64,000 nt of DNA from Gammaproteobacteria bacterium (GTDB lineage Bacteria; Pseudomonadota; Gammaproteobacteria; Arenicellales; Poriferihabitantaceae). The notes beneath the pieces were generated by a model. The model ran no database searches and was not told where the DNA came from. It saw only the letters and a program-made list of their open reading frames with translations. Position numbers and translations under genes: made by a program. This document shows, one piece after another, positions 56,777-64,000 of this stretch (position 1 is its first letter; each line of letters opens with the position of its first letter). The stretch lies in contig JAUILZ010000015.1 of assembly GCA_030432755.1 (NCBI GenBank), positions 1 to 64,000 of the forward strand, written 5' to 3'.

Positions 56777-58241
56777 CGAAGGGATTCGCCATGGGTTCGG
56801 CGGACAGGTTGATCCAGGTGGTCTTACTGCGGGTGTAATCCTCGATGCTGTCGACGCCGGCTTCGCGGCCGTAGCCGCTCATGCCGAAACCGCCGAACGG
56901 CGCGATGGGGGAAATCGCGCGATAGGTGTTTACCCAGACGATGCCGGAGCGGATTTTCGCGCTCACCCGGTGGGCGCGCGCCACGTTGCCGGTAAACACC
57001 CCGGCGCCAAGACCGAATCGGCTGTCATTTGCAAGTGCAATGCCCTCTTCCTCGGTGGCGAAGCGCAGCGTGCTCATCACCGGGCCGAACATTTCCTTGC
57101 GCACCGTGGTCACTCCCTGGTCGGGACATTCCACGATGGTGGGCTGGAAGTAGTAGCCGCGCTCAAACTGCGGTGGGCGGGCGCCGCCGTGACGGATCGC
57201 CGCGCCTTCGCTGACGACGCTGGTCATCGCCGAGGTGATTCGCTCGACCTGCGCACTGGTCGCCAGTGGTCCCACCTGGGTGGCATCGTCGAGCGGATCG
57301 CCAACCACGATTTGTCCCGCGCGGCGTTCCAGCTCCGCGAGTATCTCGTCGTAGATGCCGGCCTGGATGAACACCCGTGATCCGGCGACGCAGCTCTGCC
57401 CCGATGCGCCAAAGTTGCCGGCGATGATGCCGTTCACCGCGCCCTCGATGTCCGCGTCGTCGAACACCAGGATCGGCGACTTGCCTCCCAGTTCGAGGGA
57501 CACCACGGCAAAGTTGTTCGCGGTGTTGGTGATCACCCGGGCCGCGGTTTCCGGGCCACCGGTGAACGCGACCCGGGCGACATCCGGATGCGCGGTGAGG
57601 GCGCGGCCGCAGGGCTCGCCGCGACCGCTGATGACGTTGACCACCCCTGGCGGAAAGCCGGCTTCTTCCACCAGCCGGGCGAACTCGTACATCGTTGCCG
57701 GCGCCTCTTCGGAGGCCTTGAGCACTACCGTGTTGCCCGCCGCCAGCGCCGGACCCAGCTTGGTGGCGCTGAGGAACATCTGCGCGTTCCAGGGCACTAC
57801 TGCCGCCACCACGCCGATGGGTACGCGGGTGGTATAGACATGCATGTCCGGCTTGTCGATGGGTAATGTCTTGCCCTCGATCTTGTCCGCGAGCCCGGCG
57901 TAGTACTCGTAGTAGTCGCCGACGTAGGCGGTCTGGCTGCGGGTTTCGCGGGCCAGCTTGCCGCTGTCGATGGTCTCGATCTCGCCCAGGTGGGCCGCAT
58001 GCTCCCGCACCAGATCCGCCAGTCGACGCAGCAGGCGGCCACGGGCAGTGGCGGTCATCGACGCCCAGGGGCCGGCATACAGCGCACGGCGCGCCGCCGC
58101 CACCGCGCGATTGACATCCGCCTCGGTGGCCGCCGGGAACTCCGCCCAGATCTCCTCGTTGGCGGGATTGACCGTGGTCAACGTACCTCCGTCGGAAGCA
58201 TCACACCAAACGCCATCGATAAACTGCTGATATTTTTTCAT
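56766..58241 (-). CDS. Aldehyde dehydrogenase
   Basis: 491 residues from the ATG at 58241 (a GTG at 58247 is also in frame). Class-typical motifs: VVPWNAQMFLSATKLGPALAAGNTVVLKASEEAP for NAD binding, catalytic Glu in VSLELGGKSP, nucleophile Cys in FGASGQSCVAGSRVFI, and EMFGPVMSTLRF near the end. The AQ in VVPWNAQ, in place of the usual FP, and SGQSC are seen in broad-specificity or gamma-glutamyl/vanillin-type ALDHs. It is 22 bases downstream of the flavin reductase gene and probably cotranscribed with it. Confidence 0.92.
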   Translation of the reverse strand: MKKYQQFIDGVWCDASDGGTLTTVNPANEEIWAEFPAATEADVNRAVAAARRALYAGPWASMTATARGRLLRRLADLVREHAAHLGEIETIDSGKLARETRSQTAYVGDYYEYYAGLADKIEGKTLPIDKPDMHVYTTRVPIGVVAAVVPWNAQMFLSATKLGPALAAGNTVVLKASEEAPATMYEFARLVEEAGFPPGVVNVISGRGEPCGRALTAHPDVARVAFTGGPETAARVITNTANNFAVVSLELGGKSPILVFDDADIEGAVNGIIAGNFGASGQSCVAGSRVFIQAGIYDEILAELERRAGQIVVGDPLDDATQVGPLATSAQVERITSAMTSVVSEGAAIRHGGARPPQFERGYYFQPTIVECPDQGVTTVRKEMFGPVMSTLRFATEEEGIALANDSRFGLGAGVFTGNVARAHRVSAKIRSGIVWVNTYRAISPIAPFGGFGMSGYGREAGVDSIEDYTRSKTTWINLSAEPMANPFVMR

Positions 58242-58262
58242 CACCACGGTAATCCGCCGGCG

Positions 58263-59195
58263 CTAGTCGCCATTTCGCAACATGACTTTTCCGTTGCGCT
58301 GATTGCCGAAGTAGATGCCATAGCGCATGTCCCGGGACTCGTCGATGTAACGTCGCAACATGACGCGGATGGCCTCGCTTTCCACGTCGTCCCAGGGCAC
58401 GTCATCGGGATAGTAGAAATCCGCATCCAGGTCGCCCTCGTGATCAGCGAGTGCTCGATAATAGATATACTGCCGGCCCGTTTCATCGTTCTCGAACACC
58501 GCGTAGAGCGATGCGATCACTGCGCCGATATCGAGTCCCTTGAGGATTTCCCGCAACCGCACGATGCTGCCGTGCTCCTGGCGCAGACCGCTCGCCACCG
58601 GTTGCAGGCCACCACCCGTCTGCGGACGCTGGAGCAGGATTCTCCCGTTGCAGGCCACCAGCGCCCCCACCACGACACGCGAGGCCTGTCCCGCTGCGCT
58701 GACCGCGGCCTGTTCCAGGCCGAGCGTGACATAACCTCCGCGAACGTAGCCGAGACCGTTCTGGTCATTGTAGTCGTAGCCGCGGACACGGCCAATCATG
58801 AGGATGTGGTCACCCGCATCGAGCCGCTGCTCCACACTGCATTCAAACCAGGCGCAGACACCGTCCAGCACGGGATGCCCGTTGGGGCCATCACGCCAGG
58901 GCGTTACCTCGAACTTGTCCGGGCGTTTGGACGCGAACAGGCTCGAGGTCTCCACCTGGTGTTCGGCGAGCACGTTGATCGCAAAGCCCTCGGCCTGGCG
59001 AAACACTTCTATGCTGTCCGCCGACTTGCCGATACAGATGGACAGCATCGGTGGATCAAGAGACACCGAGGTAAAGGAATTCGCGGTGAAACCACGGGGC
59101 GTGCCTCCGGCCTCGCGCGTGGTGACCACGGTAACCCCGGTCATGAACGTGCCGAAGGCATTTCGGAGTTCACGCAGGTCGGAAAGCTGGCTCAT
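58263..59195 (-). CDS. Flavin reductase-domain protein with C-terminal Nudix-like domain
   Basis: 310 residues from the ATG at 59195. Residues 1-165 form a flavin reductase-like (split-barrel) domain: LRNAFGTFMTGVTVVTTR, GFTANSFTSVSLDPPMLSICIG, and HILMIGRVRGYDY. Residues 173-310 are additional: SRVVVGALVACNGRILLQRP begins a Nudix-like fold, but the Nudix box is broken, with REILKGLDIG where REUxEExGU is expected. So hydrolase activity is unlikely and a ligand-sensing or FAD-related role is possible. Reduced flavin may serve a monooxygenase encoded elsewhere. The ALDH gene follows. Confidence 0.82.
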   Translation of the reverse strand: MSQLSDLRELRNAFGTFMTGVTVVTTREAGGTPRGFTANSFTSVSLDPPMLSICIGKSADSIEVFRQAEGFAINVLAEHQVETSSLFASKRPDKFEVTPWRDGPNGHPVLDGVCAWFECSVEQRLDAGDHILMIGRVRGYDYNDQNGLGYVRGGYVTLGLEQAAVSAAGQASRVVVGALVACNGRILLQRPQTGGGLQPVASGLRQEHGSIVRLREILKGLDIGAVIASLYAVFENDETGRQYIYYRALADHEGDLDADFYYPDDVPWDDVESEAIRVMLRRYIDESRDMRYGIYFGNQRNGKVMLRNGD

Positions 59196-59353
59196 CGGGG
59201 AATGTGGATTGCCGCGTCGGAAATGGCTCGTGAAGCAAGTTATGAACCGCATGCGAACCGGTATGGAGCCGGTTTCGCGCTTGCCGGGTATTGTCCTCCA
59301 TATCGATGGTGCGCGAAACACTGTCATTTGCGGCATTTCCTGACACGAGCGAT

Positions 59354-59381
59354 AAAAAACCCGTGATTTACAGGTTTTTTT
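59354..59381. terminator. Hairpin with A/T flanks upstream of the HU gene
   Basis: AAAAAACC (59354-59361) and GGTTTTTT (59373-59380) with an 11-base loop, followed by a T7 run. It looks like a rho-independent terminator in both directions, yet lies between divergent genes. It could be an attenuator in the HU leader or part of its promoter, with TAAAAT at 59396-59401 close by. Confidence 0.5.
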
Positions 59382-59447
59382 CGTCTGGATACTGATAAAA
59401 TCGCCGGGATTTTGCGAAGCCCAATCAACCGTTCCATCAATGCTGCA

Positions 59448-59774
59448 ATGAAAAAAACCTATCAAGACCCTCTTTCAAAGTCCCAGATCGTCAACACCCT
59501 GTCCGACGAGACCGGTCTCACCCGCAAGGACGTCAATGCGGTCCTGAACTCCCTGGGCGATCTGATCCAGGCGCATGTCAAGCCGCGTTCCTGCGGTGTT
59601 TTCAAGCTGCCCGGCATGTTCAAGATTTCCGTGGTCAAGAAGCCGGCCACCAAGGCGCGCAAGGGCGTTCCGAATCCGTTCCGTCCCGGTGAAACCATGG
59701 ACATCGCGGCCAAGCCCGCCAGCCGCAGGGTCAAGATCCTGCCGCTGAAAAACCTCAAGGACATGGCTTCCTGA
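59448..59774 (+). CDS. HU/IHF-family DNA-binding protein
   Basis: 108 residues from the ATG at 59448, slightly longer than HU. The N-terminal LSKSQIVNTLSDETGLTRKDVNAVLNSLGDLIQAHV and the core FKLPGMFKISVVKKPATKARKGVPNPFRPGETMDIAAKPASRRVKI match the family, with the P in NPFRPGE region at the tip of the DNA-binding arm. It differs from HU in lacking the usual GFGxF loop (GVFKLPGMF instead). It compacts or bends DNA. A G+C-rich hairpin follows at 59793-59812. Confidence 0.9.
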   Translation: MKKTYQDPLSKSQIVNTLSDETGLTRKDVNAVLNSLGDLIQAHVKPRSCGVFKLPGMFKISVVKKPATKARKGVPNPFRPGETMDIAAKPASRRVKILPLKNLKDMAS

Positions 59775-59792
59775 GGAACCCCTCTCCGGATC

Positions 59793-59812
59793 GCCGGCTC
59801 TCCGGAGCCGGC
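59793..59812 (+). terminator. Hairpin after the HU-like gene
   Basis: GCCGGCTC, loop TCCG, GAGCCGGC: a perfect 8-bp G+C-rich stem 19 bases past the stop. No T run. Confidence 0.5.
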
Positions 59813-59957
59813 ATTCCAGCCACGGCCCGGCACTGACCGGGGCGTCCCCGCTCTTCCCGGCCACCATTGGCGTGGTTGGCCTTACTGTTCGCGACGGGAA
59901 ACCGGGTCTGAAAAGACTCCTGGAGCGTCGCCCACACGCCCATTGTCACTGCATCAT

Positions 59958-59990
59958 CGACACAGCGTCGTCATCGTCGACACGGTGTCG
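59958..59990. repeat. Two near-palindromic CGACAC...GTGTCG units
   Basis: CGACACAGCGTCG (59958-59970) and the perfect palindrome CGACACGGTGTCG (59978-59990) repeat in direct orientation 20 bp apart, just past the tRNA-Lys 3' end. The spacing is about two helix turns; function unknown. Confidence 0.4.
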
Positions 59991-60014
59991 TCCGGGGCTG
60001 TAAACAAGGCGGGA

Positions 60015-60090
60015 TGGTGGGGCGTGCAGGATTCGAACCTGCGACCAATTGATTAAAAGTCAACTGCTCTACCGACTGAGCTAACGCCCC
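60015..60090 (-). tRNA. tRNA-Lys (TTT)
   Basis: 76 bases including the encoded CCA. On the minus strand the acceptor stem is GGGGCGT...ACGCCCC. The D-arm has GCTCAGTCGGTAGAGC, the anticodon loop CTTTTAA gives TTT, and the T-arm GCAGGTTCGAATCCTGC is canonical. It lies 113 bases after cpoB on the same strand, as the lysine tRNA cluster follows cpoB in enterobacteria. Confidence 0.97.
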
Positions 60091-60203
60091 TCGGAGCGGG
60101 GAGGCCGGATTATCCCGGTATGCCCCTGAAGTGTCAAACTCGCAAACGACAAGCGCTAGCTTACGGGCGAGTATGTCGCCCGGGTATGAAGTCGCCGTCG
60201 GCC

Positions 60204-61193
60204 TTACTGGATGGTCTGCTTGATCCGGCGCAGCCGGGTTTCCGCGGACACCGTCACCTGGTGGCCGGGGAAGCGCGCGAGTATGTCCTCGAATGTCTTC
60301 GCCGCCTGGTCATAGGCGCCGATGTCATACTGGATATAGCCCACCTTCAGCATCGCTTCCGGCAGCCGGGAGCTGTCCGGGTAACGTTGCACCAGGTCCC
60401 TGAAACCGTTGAGCGCGGCCTCGAATTCGCGGTTCACGTAGTTCGCTTCGGACATCCAGTAGAGTGAGTCGTCTGCGAGCTCGCTCTGCGGCCAGGTATT
60501 CACGAGAGCCTGGAATTGCTGGATGGCGTCCTGGTAGCGGCTCTGCTTGAGGGACTCGAAGGCCGCATCGTAGGCATCCTGCTCACTCAGGGAAACGCTG
60601 CTGGTACCGTCGCCCGCCTGCTGACCATCGCTGATGGCGCGTGAATTACCCACCGTCACCGTGTTGACCTGGCCCACGGATGAACCGGGAGGCTGGTTTG
60701 TCTCCACCGTCCCGCTACCGATGGTGGACGGAGCGACGCCGCTACCAGTCTGCCCGGTTGCTTCGACACCGGGTTCCGCCAGCGGGTTTTCGGAGGATGT
60801 TGTCTCACCAGGCAAGGCGCCGGCGGGAGCGCCCTCGAGACGCGCCAGGATATCCTGTTCGCTTCGCTCGAGGCCCGTCAGCCGCCGGTCCACGTCCTGA
60901 AACAGGTCCTGCTGGCGCCGGTCGGCGTTTTCCTGGCTGAACTGGATTTCCTCGACGCGGTTGCGCAGCAGCTTCAATTCCTCCTTGAGCGCGTTCAGTT
61001 CATTCAGCGCCCGCACCATCTCGACGGATTGCGGAGACGGCGAGGGAGTCGTGGAACCCCCGGGCTCCACCACCTGCGGGCCGGGCCCCGGGGAAGCGCA
61101 GCCCTGCAGCACGAGCAACGCCGCCATGCTCAGTAGCGCAGGACGCATTGAGCGAAGAGAGGATTCAACCGTTTTGTACGGGCTTCTACGCAT
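60204..61193 (-). CDS. cpoB: Tol-Pal system protein CpoB (YbgF)
   Basis: 329 residues from the ATG at 61193; a second ATG at 61148 is also possible. It has a lipoprotein-type signal (MAALLVLQGCASPG), unusual since most CpoB proteins are soluble. A coiled-coil segment (ALNELNALKEELKLLRNRVEEIQFSQENADRRQQDLFQDV) supports trimer formation. The last 125 residues hold TPR repeats (DAYDAAFESLKQSRYQDAIQQFQALVNTWPQSELADDSLYWMSEANY). CpoB coordinates peptidoglycan synthesis with outer-membrane constriction. It is the last gene of the tol-pal cluster. Confidence 0.93.
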   Translation of the reverse strand: MRRSPYKTVESSLRSMRPALLSMAALLVLQGCASPGPGPQVVEPGGSTTPSPSPQSVEMVRALNELNALKEELKLLRNRVEEIQFSQENADRRQQDLFQDVDRRLTGLERSEQDILARLEGAPAGALPGETTSSENPLAEPGVEATGQTGSGVAPSTIGSGTVETNQPPGSSVGQVNTVTVGNSRAISDGQQAGDGTSSVSLSEQDAYDAAFESLKQSRYQDAIQQFQALVNTWPQSELADDSLYWMSEANYVNREFEAALNGFRDLVQRYPDSSRLPEAMLKVGYIQYDIGAYDQAAKTFEDILARFPGHQVTVSAETRLRRIKQTIQ

Positions 61194-61319
61194 GACTTCG
61201 AATGGGTCGATATTTCTCGTTACGTGGCGGCAGAACTCCCCTGGCACGTATACGGGCCGGCTGTGCGGAAGGAGCGCTGCGGACGCCGGCAGCAGTTGTC
61301 GGCGCCCGGTTCAACACGC

Positions 61320-61877
61320 TTACTGGTACAGGATTTCCACCCGCCGATTGAGCGCGAACGCCGCCTCGTCATAGCCGAGGGCCACGGGGCGCTCCTCACC
61401 GTAGGATACGATCTGGATACGGCTGGAGCCGACGCCCAGCGCCTCCATCACGTTTGCCACCGACTTGGCGCGGTCCTCGCCCAGCGCCAGGTTGTATTCC
61501 CGCGTGCCGCGTTCGTCGGCATGACCTTCGAGAATGATCTGCACTCCGGGGTTTCCGCTCAGGTACTGCGCATGGGCCTGGACCACGGACTCCCCTTCGA
61601 GGGTCAGCAGACTGCTGTTGTATTCAAAGTAGACCACGCGCTTGCCCAGCAGGTCCTCGCTGCCGAATCCGGCGGAGCCGTCGAGCCCCCTGGTGGAAGC
61701 GTCGTCGCCCAGGCCGCTGCTCAGGGTATCCCCGCCTGCCAGTCCCGAGGTGCTGACGCCGGCGGTGCCGTCGACCGTCTCGACCTCGATATCCTTGTCC
61801 ACGGCCTTGCGGCCGCCGCATCCGCTGATGACCAGGCCGATGCTGACGATCAGGAGGGTGGAAAGTATTTTACGCAT
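61320..61877 (-). CDS. pal: Peptidoglycan-associated lipoprotein Pal
   Basis: 185 residues from the ATG at 61877. Lipobox LVISGC, then a Gly/Ser/Asp-rich linker longer than in E. coli. The OmpA-like domain has VVYFEYNSSLLTLEGESVVQAHAQYLSG, IILEGHADERGTREYNLALGEDRAKSV and RIQIVSYGEERPVALGYDEAAFALNRRVEILYQ, with the Asp and Arg that bind diaminopimelate. It tethers the outer membrane to peptidoglycan and binds TolB. Confidence 0.97.
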   Translation of the reverse strand: MRKILSTLLIVSIGLVISGCGGRKAVDKDIEVETVDGTAGVSTSGLAGGDTLSSGLGDDASTRGLDGSAGFGSEDLLGKRVVYFEYNSSLLTLEGESVVQAHAQYLSGNPGVQIILEGHADERGTREYNLALGEDRAKSVANVMEALGVGSSRIQIVSYGEERPVALGYDEAAFALNRRVEILYQ

Positions 61878-61885
61878 AGTTGCCT

Positions 61886-63214
61886 CTACAGTTTGCGATT
61901 GAATGGGGACCACGCAGGCTCCCGCACGGAGCCCTGTTGGAATTTCAAGGTCTGCTGCACGGAACCGTCGGGAGATACGGCGGCAAGCAGGCTTCGGCCA
62001 CCACGCTGGGTGGCATACATGATCATCTCGCCGTTCGGTGCAAATGTCGGCGACTCGTCCTGAAATGTGTCGGTCAATTCGGTAACGGTGCGATCCTCGG
62101 TCGAGTATATCCCAACTCTGAAACCGCTGCCCTGATCGGTGATAAGGACGATACGCTTGCCATCCGGGGAGTAGGAAGGCCCGGCATTGTAGGAGCCGTT
62201 GAAAGTCAGGCGGCGCGGTTCCCCGCCGGCCACGGCCATCTCGTAGATCTGCGGCGCGCCGGCGCGACCGGAGGCGAACACGAGCGTCCTGCCGTCCGGC
62301 GACCAGGCGGGCTCGGTGTCGATGGCCGGATGCGTGGTCATGCGGCGCAGGCTGCCGTTGTCCACGTTGTAGACGTAGATATCGGGATTGCCGTCCTTGG
62401 AAAGCGTCAACGCGATCTGGCGCCCGTCCGGCGACCAGGCCGGGGCGCTGTTGATGCCCTGGTGTTCCGAGATCAGCTTGCGCTCGCCGCTCCAGACATT
62501 CTGCATGTAGATCATGGAGCGCTTCTTCTCGAACGAGACGTAGCTCAACGAGTTACCGTCGGGAGACCACGCCGGGGACAGGATCGGTTCGGCGGACTGG
62601 AGCACCGTCTTCGGATCGTAGCCGTCGGAATCCGCGATCTGCAGCATGAAGCGGCGGTCGGGGTCGGCGCCTTCCACGGTGACGTAGGCGATCTTGGTAT
62701 CGAATGCGCCCGGTTTGCCGGTGAGTTGCTGGTAGATGATGTCGCTGATCTGGTGCGCCACCTTGCGCATGCGATTTTCCGGCACGATGAACTTCTGCCC
62801 CGCGATCTGGCGCTCACGAAATACGTCGATCAGGCGAAATCGTACCTCGTACTGGCCATTGCCGATGCTGATGACCTTGCCAACCACCAGCGCCTCGGCC
62901 TTCACAAGGCGCCAGTCCTTGTACTGGACCGAGTTGAGATCCGATGGCTGGCTCAGAAACACGTCCCGCGGGATGGTGTCGAACTTGCCGCTCAGGCCGA
63001 GATCGGATTCGATGACATCCGCCGGGGCATTGGCCAGCCCCGTAATGCCCTGCTGCTCGAAGGGAACGATCGCGATGGGAATACCGGCCTCCACCCCCTT
63101 GTTGACCTCGATGGTGAGTACCGCGAGGGCCCGCACGGGCAATAGCAGCAGGATCGCGAACAGGAATACACGGTTTCGCGCGCGTCGTCTGGCTGTCAAA
63201 AACACCTTAGTCAT
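61886..63214 (-). CDS. tolB: Tol-Pal translocation protein TolB
   Basis: 442 residues from the ATG at 63214, overlapping the tolA stop by eight bases. Signal peptide RNRVFLFAILLLLPVRALA. N-terminal domain with IPIAIVPFEQQG and the beta-propeller with repeated PAWSPDG motifs (at least five copies, e.g. SPAWSPDGNSLSYVS, EPAWSPDGRTLVFAS). TolB is the periplasmic component that links TolA and Pal. Confidence 0.97.
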   Translation of the reverse strand: MTKVFLTARRRARNRVFLFAILLLLPVRALAVLTIEVNKGVEAGIPIAIVPFEQQGITGLANAPADVIESDLGLSGKFDTIPRDVFLSQPSDLNSVQYKDWRLVKAEALVVGKVISIGNGQYEVRFRLIDVFRERQIAGQKFIVPENRMRKVAHQISDIIYQQLTGKPGAFDTKIAYVTVEGADPDRRFMLQIADSDGYDPKTVLQSAEPILSPAWSPDGNSLSYVSFEKKRSMIYMQNVWSGERKLISEHQGINSAPAWSPDGRQIALTLSKDGNPDIYVYNVDNGSLRRMTTHPAIDTEPAWSPDGRTLVFASGRAGAPQIYEMAVAGGEPRRLTFNGSYNAGPSYSPDGKRIVLITDQGSGFRVGIYSTEDRTVTELTDTFQDESPTFAPNGEMIMYATQRGGRSLLAAVSPDGSVQQTLKFQQGSVREPAWSPFNRKL

Positions 63215-64000
63215 CCGGTCTGAATTCAATCTGGAACTCTTTGATATGTTCATAATACTGCGGTTCCGTCGGGATTGGCAAAGGCGACGCCTTGCGCACC
63301 GCGACCTCCGCGGACTGGTCGAAAAACGGGTCGCCGCTGCTGCGCCGGATGCTGACGCTCAGCACCTCGCCGTTGCGTCCCACGCGTAGCAGAAGCAGCG
63401 CTTCGAGGCCCTGGCGGCTGGTGCCCGGGCGGCGCCAGTTGTTCTCGATGGCGGCCTTGATCCGTCCCGCGGCCGCGCTCAATGCATTGGCGGCGGCCTG
63501 CTGGGTCTCGGCGGCCAGGCGCGCCTGCAGCGCCTGCTCGGCGGCACGCCTTTCCTCCGCCTCGCGGCGGCGTTGTTCCTCGGCCTTGCGCCGCTCTTCC
63601 TCTTCGCGGCGTTTCCTCTCCGCCGCTTCCTGGCGCTTCTTCTCCTCCTCGGCCCTGCGCTTTCGCTCCTCCTCTTCCTTGCGCTTCCTCTCTTCCTCCG
63701 CCTTGCGCTTCTGCTCGGCCTCGGCCTGGCGTTTCTTCTCCGCTTCCTCCTCGCGCTTCTTCTCCTCCGCCTGTTTCTTCTGCTCCGCCTCGGCCTGCTT
63801 GCGTTTCTCGGCCTCGCGCTGCGCCTTCAGCCGCTCGCGTTCCTCGTCGCAGAGACCATCGAGATCGTGATTCACCGTGCCGGATTCCTCTTCCTCGCGC
63901 ACCAGCTTCTCGCAGTTGCTGAGGATGGACTCGCGTTTCTTGCGCAGCTGCTCCTGGCGCTCCGCTTCTTCCTGCTGCTTCTGCTCTTCCTCCTGGCGCT
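63207..64000 (-). CDS. tolA: Cell envelope integrity protein TolA, 5' partial
   Basis: The gene continues beyond the right window edge, so the N-terminal membrane anchor is missing. Visible are a long Lys/Glu/Ala/Arg-rich helix (for example KKRQAEAEQKRKAEEERKRKEEEE), which spans the periplasm, and the globular C-terminal domain (AAGRIKAAIENNWRRPGTSRQGLEALLLLRVGRNGEVLSVSIRRSSGDPFFDQSAEVAVRKASPLP). TolA connects TolQR in the inner membrane to TolB and Pal. A Cys pair (SILSNCEKL and GLCDEERERL) interrupts the helix at about 63855-63945, a common feature in gammaproteobacterial TolA. Confidence 0.93.
   Translation of the reverse strand, partial: RQEEEQKQQEEAERQEQLRKKRESILSNCEKLVREEEESGTVNHDLDGLCDEERERLKAQREAEKRKQAEAEQKKQAEEKKREEEAEKKRQAEAEQKRKAEEERKRKEEEERKRRAEEEKKRQEAAERKRREEEERRKAEEQRRREAEERRAAEQALQARLAAETQQAAANALSAAAGRIKAAIENNWRRPGTSRQGLEALLLLRVGRNGEVLSVSIRRSSGDPFFDQSAEVAVRKASPLPIPTEPQYYEHIKEFQIEFRPDD

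Noticed and set aside
61880..63145. 421-codon plus-strand frame opposite tolB
   Set aside because: tolB is unmistakable on the minus strand (repeated PAWSPDG).

Overview
The window is high-G+C, densely coded DNA from a bacterial chromosome. It is most likely an uncultured or little-studied gammaproteobacterium. Supporting markers are the tolA-tolB-pal-cpoB/tRNA-Lys arrangement, RapA, SrkA, bifunctional MnmC, CysZ, a TfpZ-type pilin accessory protein and a RutR-type TetR regulator. I see no CRISPR array, insertion sequence, rRNA or phage module. One tRNA (Lys, anticodon TTT) is present.

Layout. 1-4881: a FecR-domain protein (5' end cut by the window) followed by a two-partner-secretion exoprotein. 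5067-7032: a family III CoA-transferase coupled to a MaoC/FAS1-like dehydratase. 7118-27801: a purine-catabolism region. It holds a BMP-type substrate-binding protein with uraH and uraD, guanine deaminase, xdhABC, an 8-oxoguanine-deaminase-like hydrolase, and a tight operon for ABC transporter (ATPase and two permeases), RutR-type regulator, PuuD, PuuE, allantoicase and ureidoglycolate lyase. Four other genes sit inside it: a beta-lactamase-fold hydrolase, a CxxCH lipoprotein, a UspA protein and a uronate-dehydrogenase-like SDR. 27866-30609: a MocR/YczE/DUF3237 block that looks like an inserted accessory unit. 30801-35140: a DUF3179 protein, two methionine-rich secreted proteins (one with a haem-c motif) and a secreted seven-repeat RCC1 propeller. 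35259-48061: mostly housekeeping genes (hydrolases, TPR protein, ThpR, rapA-srkA-ybaK, SprT, GIY-YIG, TfpZ, SGNH lipoprotein, mnmC). 48185-53838: a LivKGFHM-type amino-acid transporter operon ending in a cysteine hydrolase. 53926-59774: a PLP enzyme divergent from an Lrp regulator, cysZ, an aldehyde dehydrogenase, a flavin reductase with an extra Nudix-like domain, and an HU-like protein. 59775-64000: tRNA-Lys and the tol-pal cluster on the minus strand.

How the genes work together. The purine region encodes an almost complete route: guanine to xanthine (GuaD), xanthine to urate (XdhAB with XdhC), urate to 5-hydroxyisourate by the membrane cytochrome-linked PuuD, then UraH and UraD to allantoin, PuuE to allantoate, and allantoicase plus AllA to glyoxylate and urea. 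A BMP-family ABC transporter would bring in the nucleobase or nucleoside. Three matches to the known RutR operator (TTGACCA-NN-TGGTCAA) lie in the promoters of guaD/uraD, xdhA and the transporter operon, and the last operon encodes a RutR-like repressor. This makes a coherent local regulon.

The least explained part is the pair of methionine-rich exported proteins at 32577-33585, with seven tandem nine-residue repeats in the first and a CxxCH motif in the second. Product names are from recognition of motifs and family-typical sequence; no database search was run.
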